Part shown: positions 16,486 to 24,831 of the stretch, in pieces | Layout: every line of letters begins with the position of its first letter | Position numbering within the stretch: the stretch's first letter is position 1 | Assembly (NCBI GenBank): GCA_021201535.1 | Contig: JAJQEU010000103.1 | Location: 1-35,567 of the forward strand | Length of the DNA: 35,567 nt | Source: Clostridiales bacterium | Lineage (GTDB): Bacteria; Bacillota; Clostridia; Lachnospirales; Lachnospiraceae | Direction: 5' to 3' | The notes under the pieces: generated by a model | The model's database searches: none | Told to the model about the DNA's origin: nothing | Seen by the model: only the letters and a program-made list of their open reading frames with translations | Translations under genes and position numbers: made by a program

Positions 16486-16514
16486 TTGACAAATACTGTG
16501 AAACACAGTATAAA
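16486..16514 (+). promoter_or_regulatory. Strong promoter of the HU gene with internal palindrome
   Basis: A consensus TTGACA (16486-16491), 17-bp spacer and TATAAA (16509-16514). The spacer contains the perfect palindrome TACTGTG-AAA-CACAGTA (16494-16510), which reaches into the -10 element. A protein bound there would block RNA polymerase. Confidence 0.8.
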
Positions 16515-16577
16515 TAGTCTATATCATATTTCAAGGACAGACCCGCAGGAGATGGGTATTTCAGGAGGATGTATTTT

Positions 16578-16853
16578 ATGAACAGAACAGAGTTGGCAGT
16601 TGCAGTGGCTGAGAAGGCTGATATTTCCGAAAAAGATGCTGAGAAGGCTTTGGCGGCTTTTACTGAGGTGGTTAAGGAAGCATTAAAGAACGGAGAGAAG
16701 ATTCAGATGATCGGCTTTGGTACCTTCGAGATTGCAGAGCGTGCCGAGAGAGAGGGGCGTAATCCCAGTACGGGTGAGAAGATGACCATTGCTGCGTGCA
16801 AAGCACCGAAGTTTAAGGCGGGCAAGGCTTTAAAGGATGCGGTTAATGCGTAA
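16578..16853 (+). CDS. hup: HU family nucleoid protein
   Basis: 91 residues, the standard HU length: a helical dimerisation region (MNRTELAVAVAEKADIS), the GFGTFE turn and the DNA-binding beta-arm with the GRNPSTGEKM signature. HU bends and compacts DNA. ATG 16578 is preferred because GGAGG (16564-16568) is 9 nt upstream, while the ATG at 16569 abuts that site. It has its own strong promoter and terminator and is the first gene of the conserved HU-rqcP-yabP-yabQ run. Confidence 0.97.
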   Translation: MNRTELAVAVAEKADISEKDAEKALAAFTEVVKEALKNGEKIQMIGFGTFEIAERAEREGRNPSTGEKMTIAACKAPKFKAGKALKDAVNA

Positions 16854-16873
16854 TCCGGGACAATGACCGGCAG

Positions 16874-16906
16874 GGCTGTTTCTGATGGAGACAGCCTTTT
16901 TTATTT
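16874..16906 (+). terminator. Terminator of the HU gene
   Basis: GGCTGTTTC pairs with GAGACAGCC (9 pairs including one G-U) around a 5-nt loop, followed by TTTTTTATTT. Confidence 0.85.
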
Positions 16907-16985
16907 CAGATAAGGTTCATCCTGTGAGAAAAATGCTCTGCGAGGATGCATATTTTTTCTTTCACGAACCAGAGGTATGAGAGAG

Positions 16986-17225
16986 ATGAGATTAGACAAA
17001 TTTTTAAAAGTATCAAGACTGATCAAGCGTCGAACGGTTGCCAATGAGGCCTGCGATGCCGGCAGAGTGAAGGTAAACGGAAAACAGGCGAAGGCTTCCC
17101 TGAATGTAAAGGCAGGAGATGAGATAGAGATTGCTTTCGGCAATAAGTCGGTTCGGGTTGAAGTGCTTCAGATCGCGGATACATCCCGCAAAGAGGAGGC
17201 GAAGGAGATGTTCCGATACCTGTGA
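16986..17225 (+). CDS. rqcP: RqcP, S4-domain ribosome quality control factor
   Basis: 79 residues consisting of a single S4 RNA-binding domain (MRLDKFLKVSRLIKRRTVAN, then GRVKVNG), the Hsp15/YabO type. RqcP works with RqcH on split 50S subunits that carry stalled peptidyl-tRNA, helping to add C-terminal alanine tails. ATG 16986 is chosen over 16977 because the family starts with MRLDKFL and the AGAGG at 16971-16975 has better spacing. It lies between HU and yabP as usual in Clostridia. No clear promoter separates it from HU, whose terminator would need to be read through. Confidence 0.93.
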   Translation: MRLDKFLKVSRLIKRRTVANEACDAGRVKVNGKQAKASLNVKAGDEIEIAFGNKSVRVEVLQIADTSRKEEAKEMFRYL

Positions 17226-17234
17226 ATCGTATAG

Positions 17235-17262
17235 AATATAATATAATATAATATAATATAAT
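17235..17262 (+). repeat. (AATAT)5 microsatellite
   Basis: Five perfect pentamers AATAT (17235-17259) follow the rqcP stop codon by 9 bp. Each unit recreates TATAAT, so the tract holds overlapping -10 hexamers. Tract length could vary by slippage. Confidence 0.8.
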
Positions 17263-17274
17263 GTAATGTCATCG

Positions 17275-17304
17275 ACATAATTTCATATCTCCCATCATAT
17301 AAAT
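17275..17304 (+). promoter_or_regulatory. Possible sigma-E promoter of yabP-yabQ
   Basis: ACATAAT (17275-17281) and CATATAAAT (17296-17304) are 14 bp apart and resemble the sigma-E elements GHATANT and CATACANT, with about two mismatches in the -10. yabP and yabQ belong to the mother-cell sigma-E regulon in Bacillus. The remaining leader holds the inverted repeats TAACTGT / ACAGTTA (17311-17335) and GTACGCC / GGCGTAC (17380-17409). Confidence 0.35.
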
Positions 17305-17379
17305 AAATCATAACTGTGAAGGTGTGAAACAGTTACGATAAATCAGATCACTTTGCAGGATTTGATTTCGTTGATCCGT

Positions 17380-17409
17380 GTACGCCATGAATCCATGTTT
17401 CGGGCGTAC
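17380..17409 (+). other. Hairpin before the yabP ribosome site
   Basis: GTACGCC (17380-17386) pairs with GGCGTAC (17403-17409), loop 16 nt, ending about 10 nt before the GGGAGG ribosome site of yabP. Confidence 0.45.
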
Positions 17410-17432
17410 CGATTGTATAAGGGAGGTATCAT

Positions 17433-17720
17433 ATGGAAGAGAGACAGGCACCGTCCGGACAGCACAAGATGATTTTATCAAACCGCCGCGCATGTTCTCT
17501 GAACGGTGTTACCGATATTCTGTCTTTTGATGTAAGCGAGATCCTCCTGGAGACACAGCTGGGCATGCTGATGATCCGGGGACGGGATCTTCATGTAAAC
17601 CGACTGACACTGGAAAAGGGAGAGGTGGATATTTCCGGCGAGATGGACTCTTTTCAGTATTCTGATATCAAAAAAGGAAACGGATCGAAGGAGCCGCTTC
17701 TTCACCGCCTGTTCCGGTAA
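17433..17720 (+). CDS. yabP: YabP sporulation protein
   Basis: 95 residues of the YabP/YqfC family: a short hydrophilic N-terminus and a beta-rich core (RRACSLNGVTDILSFD and GMLMIRGRDLHVNRL). YabP is made in the mother cell and is needed for normal spore assembly in Bacillus. A strong ribosome site (GGGAGG) precedes ATG 17433. Its stop codon overlaps the yabQ start by one base (TAATG), so the two are translated together. The gene is in its usual position upstream of yabQ. Confidence 0.93.
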   Translation: MEERQAPSGQHKMILSNRRACSLNGVTDILSFDVSEILLETQLGMLMIRGRDLHVNRLTLEKGEVDISGEMDSFQYSDIKKGNGSKEPLLHRLFR

Positions 17721-18154
17721 TGATTTATTCAGAAATCGCAAGGCAGCTACAGCTGTTTGTTCAGGCGGTCATCGTTGGTGCGGTGCTCATTTTTGTCTAT
17801 GATCTGCTTCGGGTGTTTCGTCGTGTTGTCAAGCATAGAGTCATCGGCATTGCCGTCCAGGATATGCTGTTCTGGATGTTATGCGCTCTGGGGCTGTTTG
17901 CTTTTATGTACCGGCAGAATGACGGAATCATACGGGGATTTCTGATTCTGGGCGCTTTTTGCGGGATGCTTTTTTACCGTATTCTGTTCAGCCGGTGGGT
18001 CGTGAAGGGCGGCACGGCGATGCTTCGCTGCGTGTTTCGCGCCATCGGCCGTTTTTTTACGTCGTCAGCGCGCCTGTCCGTTTTTTTGCCGGAATTATGG
18101 GAAGGCGTATGCAAAAAAACGTGTGTCGGAAGAAAAAAATGGTTCGATACATGA
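17720..18154 (+). CDS. yabQ: YabQ sporulation membrane protein, possible C-terminal frameshift
   Basis: The 144-residue frame contains the YabQ membrane core with about four helices (residues 8-30, 44-65, 70-90 and a weaker one to about 115). YabQ sits in the membranes around the forespore and supports cortex formation. The frame ends abruptly (GRKKWFDT). A -1 shift at the in-phase slippery heptamer A AAA AAA (18133-18139) would add 23 residues ending KKLGKAVRIGFSKL and stop at 18210, giving a 163-residue protein with the basic tail usual for clostridial YabQ. This may be programmed frameshifting, a natural indel in the A7 run or a sequence error. Confidence 0.85.
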   Translation: MIYSEIARQLQLFVQAVIVGAVLIFVYDLLRVFRRVVKHRVIGIAVQDMLFWMLCALGLFAFMYRQNDGIIRGFLILGAFCGMLFYRILFSRWVVKGGTAMLRCVFRAIGRFFTSSARLSVFLPELWEGVCKKTCVGRKKWFDT

Positions 18155-18264
18155 AAAAACGATTGAAAAAATTAGGTAAAGCGGTTAGAATAGGTTTCAG
18201 TAAGCTGTAAAAATGCATTTGGCGCGGCGCGGGGGTCTTGTCAGATGCAGGGTGGGAGAATGGT

Positions 18265-18558
18265 ATGCATAGTCGCAGAAAGAAGAGACAATCCAGAGCC
18301 GGAAGAGTTTGTATCAGCTTTATGGTTCTGGCATTGACGGCGATCCTGTCTGTTCAGATTGTTCGTCTGTATCACAAGGATCAGTCTTATCAGGAGCAGG
18401 AAGCACAGCTGGAGGCGCAGCTGAGTGATGAGCAGGAGCGCGCCGCTGAGCTGGAGGCTCAGGAGGAGTATGTCGGCACGGATGAGTATGTGGAGGATAT
18501 CGCCAGATCAAAGCTCGGCATGGTCTATGAGGATGAGATCCTGTTTAAGGAGCAGTAA
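18265..18558 (+). CDS. divIC: DivIC/FtsB-like division septum protein
   Basis: 97 residues: a basic cytoplasmic N-terminus (HSRRKKRQSRAGR), one membrane helix (about residues 14-33), a coiled coil (about 36-70) and a short C-terminal domain ending in the family pattern YVEDIARSKLGMVYEDEILF. DivIC/FtsB works with FtsL and FtsQ/DivIB to activate septal wall synthesis. ATG 18265 is chosen because GGGAG is 7 nt upstream; a TTG at 18238 is in frame but has a poor site. Its position after yabQ and before spoIIE is conserved. Confidence 0.9.
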   Translation: MHSRRKKRQSRAGRVCISFMVLALTAILSVQIVRLYHKDQSYQEQEAQLEAQLSDEQERAAELEAQEEYVGTDEYVEDIARSKLGMVYEDEILFKEQ

Positions 18559-18630
18559 GGAACTGTAAAGTTATTTCTGAACAGTTTCTGAATATCCGCG
18601 GCTGCAGGATATGGAATGAAATACGGAGCA

Positions 18631-18662
18631 AAGGGAGTTTTCCGGCAGGGGCTTCCTTTTTT
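18631..18662 (+). terminator. Terminator after divIC
   Basis: AAGGGAG pairs with CTTCCTT (one G-U) around a loop that contains a small CC-GGCA-GG hairpin, followed by a run of T to 18662. It closes the yabP-yabQ-divIC transcript. Confidence 0.65.
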
Positions 18663-18739
18663 GTTGCATTTATGCACATAAACTTCATAAAACACCTGAG
18701 CTTCATAGATTCGATTCGAAAGGATACGGGAAACCGAAC

Positions 18740-18806
18740 TTTGCCGAAAAGTTTTTAAAAATCTGCCGATCATTTGACAAAGATTTTTGCATGGTCGTTT
18801 TAGAAT
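18740..18806 (+). promoter_or_regulatory. spoIIE promoter with Spo0A-like boxes
   Basis: TTGACA (18774-18779) and TAGAAT (18801-18806) are 21 bp apart, the abnormal long spacing known for Spo0A-activated sigma-A promoters such as Bacillus spoIIE and spoIIG. TTTGCCGAAA (18740-18749) matches the 0A box TTTGTCGAAA at 9 of 10 positions, and TGCCGAT (18764-18770) matches the core TGNCGAA at 6 of 7. The two cores are 22 bp apart, which is two helical turns, and the second abuts the -35. A weaker third match lies near 18713-18722. Confidence 0.75.
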
Positions 18807-18824
18807 ATCCTGCATCAGCATGGA

Positions 18825-18840
18825 CCGGAACATGTTCCGG
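18825..18840 (+). promoter_or_regulatory. Perfect 16-bp palindrome in the spoIIE leader
   Basis: CCGGAACATGTTCCGG lies downstream of the predicted start and 14 nt before the ribosome site AGGAGG. As RNA it forms a 6-bp stem with loop CATG; as DNA it is a possible repressor site. Confidence 0.6.
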
Positions 18841-18868
18841 AGGTGTGAAATGTCAGGAGGATGAGACG

Positions 18869-20704
18869 ATGAGAAAATTGGATGTAAAGCAGTTGGTGAT
18901 CTGTGTGATTGCGGTGTTGTCGCCGCGGTTTTGCGTGGCGGAGGTATATCCGCTGGTGCCGGTGATATTTATGACAGGTTTTTTATCCGGGGTGAACCGG
19001 AGTCTGTTGTTTTTGTGCAGTATCGGCGGGCTGCTGGCACTGTCGCCGGTACGCGTTCTGGTGAAATACGGACTGGTACTGATTTTGTCGACGCTGCTGA
19101 TATCGGCGGTGGAGTGGTATTTTCACAGATGCCGAACCGCAGTCGCGGCTGTCATGACCGGTGCGGTGACCGCGGGGGTTATGATTGTCTGGCAGATGCT
19201 GCGGATCCCGGACGCTTCCGCGGTGGTGATCGGAGTTTTGGAGGGAATATTTGTCAGCGGAGCGGTTTTCCTGTGTACACGACTGTCTTTTCTGTTTCTG
19301 GACTGGGAACCGCAGGATAAAACGCCGCTTCCTGTTTATGTGCAGGGCAGCGAGCGGCTGAGCGGTTATGCAGACTCCTTCAGCCGCCTCTCAAAAACCT
19401 TTACGCAGATGAACCGATACAAGAATGATTTTACGGCGGAGGAACTGAGCCGGATGCAGAATGAGGTGGCGGGTACGCTCTGCGTTACCTGTGACCGCTG
19501 TTCGACCTGCTGGGAAGCGGAGGACGCGCCGATGTACCGGATTTTGTACCGGTTTCTGCAGTCCGTTCAGCGGGGGGAGGATACAGAAGACTCTGCCGGA
19601 GCTCTGAAGGAACAGTGTATCTGCACAGAGGAAATGCAGCGGCAGGTGATGCGGGTGTTTGAAAAGGCACATCTGAATCTGTCCTGGTATAATCGGCTGC
19701 AGGAAAACCGTGACGCCATCGCCCGGCAGCTGGATGCTATGGCATATATTATGGAAGATTGTGCGAAAAACGAACAGGATGTGACGGCGGCGGAGGGAAA
19801 GCTGGCGGCGCAGATTCGTTTCTGTCTGAAAGAATGGGGAATCGTGTGCGGCAGTCTCCGTATTCTGAAAAAATCCGGGGACAAGCTGGAGATTCTGCTG
19901 CAGGTTCATACCCGCGGAAAACGGTGTGTCTCCGTAAAGGAGCTGGCGGCACAGTTCAGCAGGGCCGCGGATCGCGCGTTTGTGCCGGCAAAGGATTCCA
20001 GGGCGTTGCTCGGAGAAAAAGAGACGCGGCTTGTATTTCTGGAAACGACGCGTCTGACCGCCTCTTACGGTGTGGCGAAAGCCGTTCGGGAGGGGGAACA
20101 GATTTCCGGAGATAATTTTTCTTTTCACACGCTGGATGACGGCCGATGCGTCATGGGCATTTCCGATGGCATGGGAAGCGGCTGTCAGGCTTGTAAAGAG
20201 AGTGAAATGGTGATAGATTTAATAGAGAAATTCATGGAGGCGGGTTTTCAGCCGGAAATGGCGCTGCAGATGATGAATTCTGCCATGGTCACGCACGGGG
20301 AAAATAACCTGTTCTCCACGGTGGATCTGACCTGCATTGATCTGGACAGCGGACTGGCGGAGATTTACAAGATCGGCGCAGCAGCCACCTTCGTTCGCCA
20401 CGGTGACCGGGTGGTATGTATGGAAGATCACAGTATGCCGGTGGGTGTGTTTATGAATCAGCGGCCGGTCCGGCAGGAAGTGCAGCTGGGGGACGGCGAT
20501 TTTGTGATTATGGTGACAGATGGAGTGCTGGAGCATCTGTATGTGGAGGATGCAAAGGAGACGGTGTCGGATATCATACGGGGAATCCATACAGGCAATC
20601 CTTCCCGGTTTGCGCGGCAGGTGATGGAACAGGTTTTGTTATTTACCGGCGGCCGGGTACGCGATGATATGACGGTGCTGGCGGCGGGGCTGTGGGAGCG
20701 GTGA
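18869..20704 (+). CDS. spoIIE: SpoIIE, stage II sporulation serine phosphatase
   Basis: 611 residues: an N-terminal membrane region with several helices (about residues 5-140), a central regulatory region with a cluster of cysteines (CVTCDRCSTC), and a C-terminal PP2C-type phosphatase domain with DGMGSG (433-438) and the metal-binding RDDMTV (D599, D600). SpoIIE dephosphorylates SpoIIAA to release sigma-F in the forespore and interacts with FtsZ. It is shorter than the 827-residue Bacillus protein, as is common in Clostridia. ATG 18869 has AGGAGG 8 nt upstream; the in-frame upstream TTG has none. Regulation by Spo0A is suggested by the promoter. Confidence 0.96.
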   Translation: MRKLDVKQLVICVIAVLSPRFCVAEVYPLVPVIFMTGFLSGVNRSLLFLCSIGGLLALSPVRVLVKYGLVLILSTLLISAVEWYFHRCRTAVAAVMTGAVTAGVMIVWQMLRIPDASAVVIGVLEGIFVSGAVFLCTRLSFLFLDWEPQDKTPLPVYVQGSERLSGYADSFSRLSKTFTQMNRYKNDFTAEELSRMQNEVAGTLCVTCDRCSTCWEAEDAPMYRILYRFLQSVQRGEDTEDSAGALKEQCICTEEMQRQVMRVFEKAHLNLSWYNRLQENRDAIARQLDAMAYIMEDCAKNEQDVTAAEGKLAAQIRFCLKEWGIVCGSLRILKKSGDKLEILLQVHTRGKRCVSVKELAAQFSRAADRAFVPAKDSRALLGEKETRLVFLETTRLTASYGVAKAVREGEQISGDNFSFHTLDDGRCVMGISDGMGSGCQACKESEMVIDLIEKFMEAGFQPEMALQMMNSAMVTHGENNLFSTVDLTCIDLDSGLAEIYKIGAAATFVRHGDRVVCMEDHSMPVGVFMNQRPVRQEVQLGDGDFVIMVTDGVLEHLYVEDAKETVSDIIRGIHTGNPSRFARQVMEQVLLFTGGRVRDDMTVLAAGLWER

Positions 20705-20844
20705 CGCTGGTTCCGGCGTCGACAGGCAGTGCTGACGGCCGGCTGACAGGAGAGACAAATGCCGTGTTCGGGACAGGAGGATCCGCTGTGTGAACGCTTT
20801 CGGGACTCGCGGCGAACGGAACTGATTCATGAACAGGAGAATAT

Positions 20845-22266
20845 ATGCAGAAGAAAATACAGATATTTATGGAACAGCATCATATGATAGAGAGTGGGGA
20901 CCGCGTGATCGCGGGAGTCTCAGGCGGGGCGGATTCGGTCTGTCTGCTTTTGATTCTGTGTGAGATGAGCCGCCGGATGGGATTTTTTCTCGCTGCGGTT
21001 CATGTGGAACACGGCATCCGGGGGGAGGAGAGCCGTCGGGACGCTGCATTTACAGAACGGCTCTGCGCGGATCTGGAGGTTCCGTTTCTTCTGTGCCCCG
21101 CAGATGCGCCGGAATGGGCACGGACGACCGGGCAGGGACTGGAGGAGGCGGCGCGGGAGCTGCGATATAACTCCTTTTTTTCGGCATGCGAGACATTCCG
21201 GGCAGATAAGATCGCGCTGGCACACCATGCCAATGACAGCGCGGAGACGATGCTGTTTCACCTTGCCCGCGGAACCGGTATCCGGGGAATGTGCGGCATC
21301 CGGCCGGTCACAGAGATGAGTTCTGTACGCGTGATCCGGCCGCTGCTGTGTGTGACGCGGGAAGAGATCCTGGGATGGCTTGGCACGCGGGGGCAGGATT
21401 ACTGTACCGACAGCACAAACGGGGATATTTCTTATACCAGAAACCGCATCCGGGGTCTGGTACTGCCTGAACTGGAAGAGGTGAATCCGCAGGCGGTCAC
21501 TCATATGCAAAGGACGGCGGCACAGCTTCAGGAGATCTGCGATTATCTGGATGAGGCCGCCTGGCAGGCGGGCGAAGGCACATGGGAGATTGCTTCGCCG
21601 GACGGCGACAGGCGTTCGATCTGCATTTTTGAAGAGCGTTTCACAGGAATCCCGCCTTTTCTTCAAAAACATCTCACGCACCTGCTTCTCGGTCTGGAGA
21701 GCGGCAGCCGGAAGGATATCACATCGCTTCATGTAGAGCGCGTGCTGGCTCTGATGGGGGAGGGCGTCGGCAAAAAAGTGTCGCTTCCCGGCCGCGTGAC
21801 GGCAGAGCGCACATACAGTGGCATCCAGCTGCGTCGCGGGGAACAGGATTTATCGAATGAAGAAGACTGTGCAGGTGCTATGGTTCTTCAGATTCCGGGG
21901 GAAACATATGGCGCGGAAGGGCTGAGGATTCGCGCGGAAATTCTGAATTTTACAGAAAATTCAAAAAAAATCCCTAAAAAGAGATATACGAAATGGTTTG
22001 ATTATGATAAAATAAAATTTGTTGTTCAGCTGCGCGGACGCCGAACCGGAGATTATCTGCAGGTCAGCGCGGCGGGCGGACATAAAAAACTGACGAGATA
22101 TCTGATCGATGAGAAGATTCCGCTGAGAGAACGGGACCGGCTCAGCCTGCTGGCGGACGGAGATCACATTATGTGGGTAATCGGTTACCGGATCAGTGAG
22201 GCTTACAAGGTGACAGAGGAGACGAAGCGCGTACTTTGCGTGCAGGTCGACGGAGCCCGCGGCTGA
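20845..22266 (+). CDS. tilS: tRNA(Ile)-lysidine synthase
   Basis: 473 residues with the PP-loop ATPase motif SGGADS (26-31), the conserved DHNDS-like segment ALAHHANDSAETMLFHLARGTG, and a C-terminal substrate-binding domain (KKRYTKWFDYDK and RRTGDYLQ). TilS attaches lysine to C34 of the tRNA-Ile with CAU anticodon, which changes its codon from AUG to AUA and is essential. It follows spoIIE by 140 bp and precedes hpt by under 100 bp, the usual order. The ribosome site (AGGAGA) is good. Confidence 0.95.
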   Translation: MQKKIQIFMEQHHMIESGDRVIAGVSGGADSVCLLLILCEMSRRMGFFLAAVHVEHGIRGEESRRDAAFTERLCADLEVPFLLCPADAPEWARTTGQGLEEAARELRYNSFFSACETFRADKIALAHHANDSAETMLFHLARGTGIRGMCGIRPVTEMSSVRVIRPLLCVTREEILGWLGTRGQDYCTDSTNGDISYTRNRIRGLVLPELEEVNPQAVTHMQRTAAQLQEICDYLDEAAWQAGEGTWEIASPDGDRRSICIFEERFTGIPPFLQKHLTHLLLGLESGSRKDITSLHVERVLALMGEGVGKKVSLPGRVTAERTYSGIQLRRGEQDLSNEEDCAGAMVLQIPGETYGAEGLRIRAEILNFTENSKKIPKKRYTKWFDYDKIKFVVQLRGRRTGDYLQVSAAGGHKKLTRYLIDEKIPLRERDRLSLLADGDHIMWVIGYRISEAYKVTEETKRVLCVQVDGARG

Positions 22267-22354
22267 CCGAGCGAGTCCGGCATACGGCGGCTGCATCCGG
22301 GTCGCAGGCGACGGCAGTGCGATGGAATGATACTATATGGGAGAGAATCGATAC

Positions 22355-22876
22355 ATGGACGGGAAGATTCATGTGATGTACAGCGAGGAGCAGATTGACG
22401 CCCGTATCCGGGAGCTGGGCGCCGCGGTCAGCGCAGACCTGAACGGAGAGCCGGTTCATCTGGTCTGCGTATTAAAGGGAGCGAGCTTTTTTGCCTGTGA
22501 ACTGGCGAAACGGATGACGGTTCCCGTATATATGGATTTTATGTGTGTTTCCAGTTACGGAAATGACACGCGATCCTCGGGGGAGGTTCGGATTGTGAAG
22601 GATCTGGATGATTCCGTCGAGGGGAAGCATGTGCTGATTGCGGAGGATATTATCGACTCCGGAAATACACTGCATTTTTTGCTGGAAGAGTTTCAGAAAC
22701 GCGGGGCGGCGGATGTGAGGATCTGTGCGCTTTTAAGCAAACCCGACCGCAGGGAGACGGAGGTGCCGGCGGATTATATCGGCTATGTCATACCGGACGT
22801 GTTCGTGGTGGGCTACGGTCTGGATTATGCGCAACAGTACCGCAATCTTCCGTATATCGGAGTTTTGGATATATAA
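22355..22876 (+). CDS. hpt: Hypoxanthine phosphoribosyltransferase
   Basis: About 173 residues with the PRPP-binding motif EDIIDSGNT (97-105), an N-terminal YSEEQIDARI segment and the flexible-loop SSYGNDTRSSG. It converts hypoxanthine and guanine to IMP and GMP with PRPP. ATG 22355 is chosen over ATG 22337 because GGGAGAG precedes it at normal spacing, while 22337 has no site. It lies directly upstream of ftsH, an arrangement shared with Bacillus, where TilS and Hpt together also help control ftsH. Confidence 0.95.
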   Translation: MDGKIHVMYSEEQIDARIRELGAAVSADLNGEPVHLVCVLKGASFFACELAKRMTVPVYMDFMCVSSYGNDTRSSGEVRIVKDLDDSVEGKHVLIAEDIIDSGNTLHFLLEEFQKRGAADVRICALLSKPDRRETEVPADYIGYVIPDVFVVGYGLDYAQQYRNLPYIGVLDI

Positions 22877-22899
22877 CATACCTGAAGGAGGACCGGAGA

Positions 22900-24738
22900 T
22901 TGAAGAGGAATTTTAGAGGTTTCGGTATATATATTGTTTTAATCATACTGATTTTTATGATGTGGAGAGTCATGAATATGAGCAGTCTTTCCTATTCCGG
23001 CACATATACGTATGCGCAGTTTACGGAGGCTGTGGAGGACGGAGAAGTCGATTCCATTGTCATCGAGCAGAACGAGGAGGTTCCGACCGGCGTGCTGACG
23101 GTGACGCTGAACGACGGCAGCCGGATACAGGTGAATGTTTCCGATGTAAGTATCGTGGAGAGTTACCTGCAGGAAGTCGGATTCACCGATTACACGCTGG
23201 AGGATGTGCCGGGTGAGAACATCTGGATTTCTCTGTTGCCGTCGATCATACTGATTGTTGTCGTCATTATCTTCCTCTTTATGATGAGCGGTCAGGCCAG
23301 CGGCGGGGGAGGCAGCTCCAAGATGATGAATTTCGGCAAAAGCCGGGCGCGGATGACGGACGGAGAGCATGTCAGGGTCCGTTTTCCGGATGTGGCGGGA
23401 CTGCGCGAGGAGAAGGAAGAACTGGAGGGCATGGTGGATTTCCTGAAAAATCCGGGGAAGTATACGCAGCTCGGCGCGCGGATCCCGAAGGGTGTCCTGC
23501 TTGTCGGACCTCCCGGTACCGGCAAGACGCTGATCGCCAAAGCGGTGGCCGGCGAGGCGGGTGTCCCGTTTTTTTCGATTTCCGGTTCGGATTTTGTGGA
23601 GATGTTTGTCGGCGTGGGCGCTTCCCGTGTGAGGGATATGTTCGCGGACGCAAAAAAACATGCGCCCTGTATTGTTTTTATCGATGAGATTGACGCAGTG
23701 GGGCGCCGCCGCGGGACCGGTATGGGCGGCGGACATGATGAGCGCGAGCAGACGCTGAATCAGCTGCTGGTCGAGATGGACGGATTCGGCGTCAATGAGG
23801 GCATCATCGTGGTTGCCGCGACGAACCGTGTGGATATTCTGGATCCGGCACTGCTGCGTCCGGGACGCTTTGACCGCAAGGTATATGTCGGCAAACCGGA
23901 TGTGCGCGGGCGTGAACAGATCCTGGAGGTTCACGCAAAGAACAAGCCGTTGGGTGACGATGTGGACTTAAAGCAGATCGCGCAGACGACAGCGGGATTC
24001 ACCGGCGCGGATCTGGAGAATCTGCTGAATGAGGCGGCGATCGTCGCCGCAAAGGAGAAACGGGCGTATATCAGTCAGGAGGATATCAAACGGTCCTTCA
24101 TCAAGGTGGGTATCGGTGCGGAGAAAAAAAGCCGCGTGATTACGGATAAGGAGAAGCGCATCACGGCTTATCACGAGTCCGGTCACGCGATCCTGTTCCA
24201 CGTTCTGCCGGATGTCGGTCCGGTCTATACGGTTTCCATCATCCCGACCGGTGTGGGTGCGGCGGGCTATACGATGCCGCTGCCGGAGAAGGATGAGATG
24301 TTCCACACAAAGGGACAGATGCTGCAGGAGATCATGGTCGACCTGGGCGGACGGATTGCCGAGGAGATGATTTTCGATGATGTGACGACGGGAGCTTCTC
24401 AGGATATCAAGCAGGCGACCTCGCTGGCGAAGGCGATGGTGACGAAATACGGCATGTCCGAGATCATCGGCCTGCTGAATTATGACAGTGACGATGAGGA
24501 GGTCTTTATCGGCCGGGATCTGGCCCATACGAAGGGATACAGCGATGATGTGGCACGGCGGATTGATGAGGAGATCAAACGGATCGTAGACGAGTGTTAT
24601 GCGAAGGCGAAGGCGATCGTTGTCGCCCATGAGGATGTACTGCACCGCAGCGCGGAACTGCTGCTTGAGAGAGAAAAAATCGGTCGTGCGGAGTTTGAGG
24701 CACTCTTTGAGAAAAGAGAAGCGATTCCGGCGCAGTAG
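22900..24738 (+). CDS. ftsH: ATP-dependent zinc metalloprotease FtsH
   Basis: 612 residues: a first membrane helix (about 7-24), an extracellular domain, a second membrane helix (about 108-128), the AAA+ module with Walker A GPPGTGKT (K209), Walker [11 protein letters not shown] and SRH, and the zinc protease site HESGH (H425, E426, H429). FtsH is a membrane-bound hexamer that degrades misfolded membrane proteins and regulators. The TTG start at 22900 is supported by AAGGAGG 8 nt upstream. The C-terminal tail is short compared with some Bacillus homologues. The gene ends the hpt-ftsH run and is followed by a GC-rich hairpin. Confidence 0.97.
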   Translation: MKRNFRGFGIYIVLIILIFMMWRVMNMSSLSYSGTYTYAQFTEAVEDGEVDSIVIEQNEEVPTGVLTVTLNDGSRIQVNVSDVSIVESYLQEVGFTDYTLEDVPGENIWISLLPSIILIVVVIIFLFMMSGQASGGGGSSKMMNFGKSRARMTDGEHVRVRFPDVAGLREEKEELEGMVDFLKNPGKYTQLGARIPKGVLLVGPPGTGKTLIAKAVAGEAGVPFFSISGSDFVEMFVGVGASRVRDMFADAKKHAPCIVFIDEIDAVGRRRGTGMGGGHDEREQTLNQLLVEMDGFGVNEGIIVVAATNRVDILDPALLRPGRFDRKVYVGKPDVRGREQILEVHAKNKPLGDDVDLKQIAQTTAGFTGADLENLLNEAAIVAAKEKRAYISQEDIKRSFIKVGIGAEKKSRVITDKEKRITAYHESGHAILFHVLPDVGPVYTVSIIPTGVGAAGYTMPLPEKDEMFHTKGQMLQEIMVDLGGRIAEEMIFDDVTTGASQDIKQATSLAKAMVTKYGMSEIIGLLNYDSDDEEVFIGRDLAHTKGYSDDVARRIDEEIKRIVDECYAKAKAIVVAHEDVLHRSAELLLEREKIGRAEFEALFEKREAIPAQ

Positions 24739-24793
24739 CGCGGTGATGCTGTGGGAGTTGTGCGGTCGGCTTTTATAGACAGTGCTGTCTGTG

Positions 24794-24815
24794 CGGGCAG
24801 ACACATGCCCGTTTA
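24794..24815 (+). terminator. Weak hairpin after ftsH
   Basis: CGGGCA (24794-24799) pairs with TGCCCG (24806-24811), followed only by TTT. A second small hairpin AGACAG / CTGTCT lies just upstream. Together they may end the ftsH transcript. Confidence 0.45.
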
Positions 24816-24831
24816 CTGTATTTGAAAAAAG

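Noticed and set aside
17235-17304. CRISPR-like or satellite array near rqcP.
   Set aside because: The repeat unit is 5 bp without spacers, so it is a simple microsatellite.
18825-18840. LexA (SOS) box in the spoIIE leader.
   Set aside because: GAAC and GTTC are present but separated by 2 bp, while Bacillus-type LexA sites need 4.
20759-20887. A 42-codon frame with an AGGAGA site between spoIIE and tilS.
   Set aside because: It overlaps the tilS start in another frame and the peptide is unremarkable; translational coupling is possible but unsupported.
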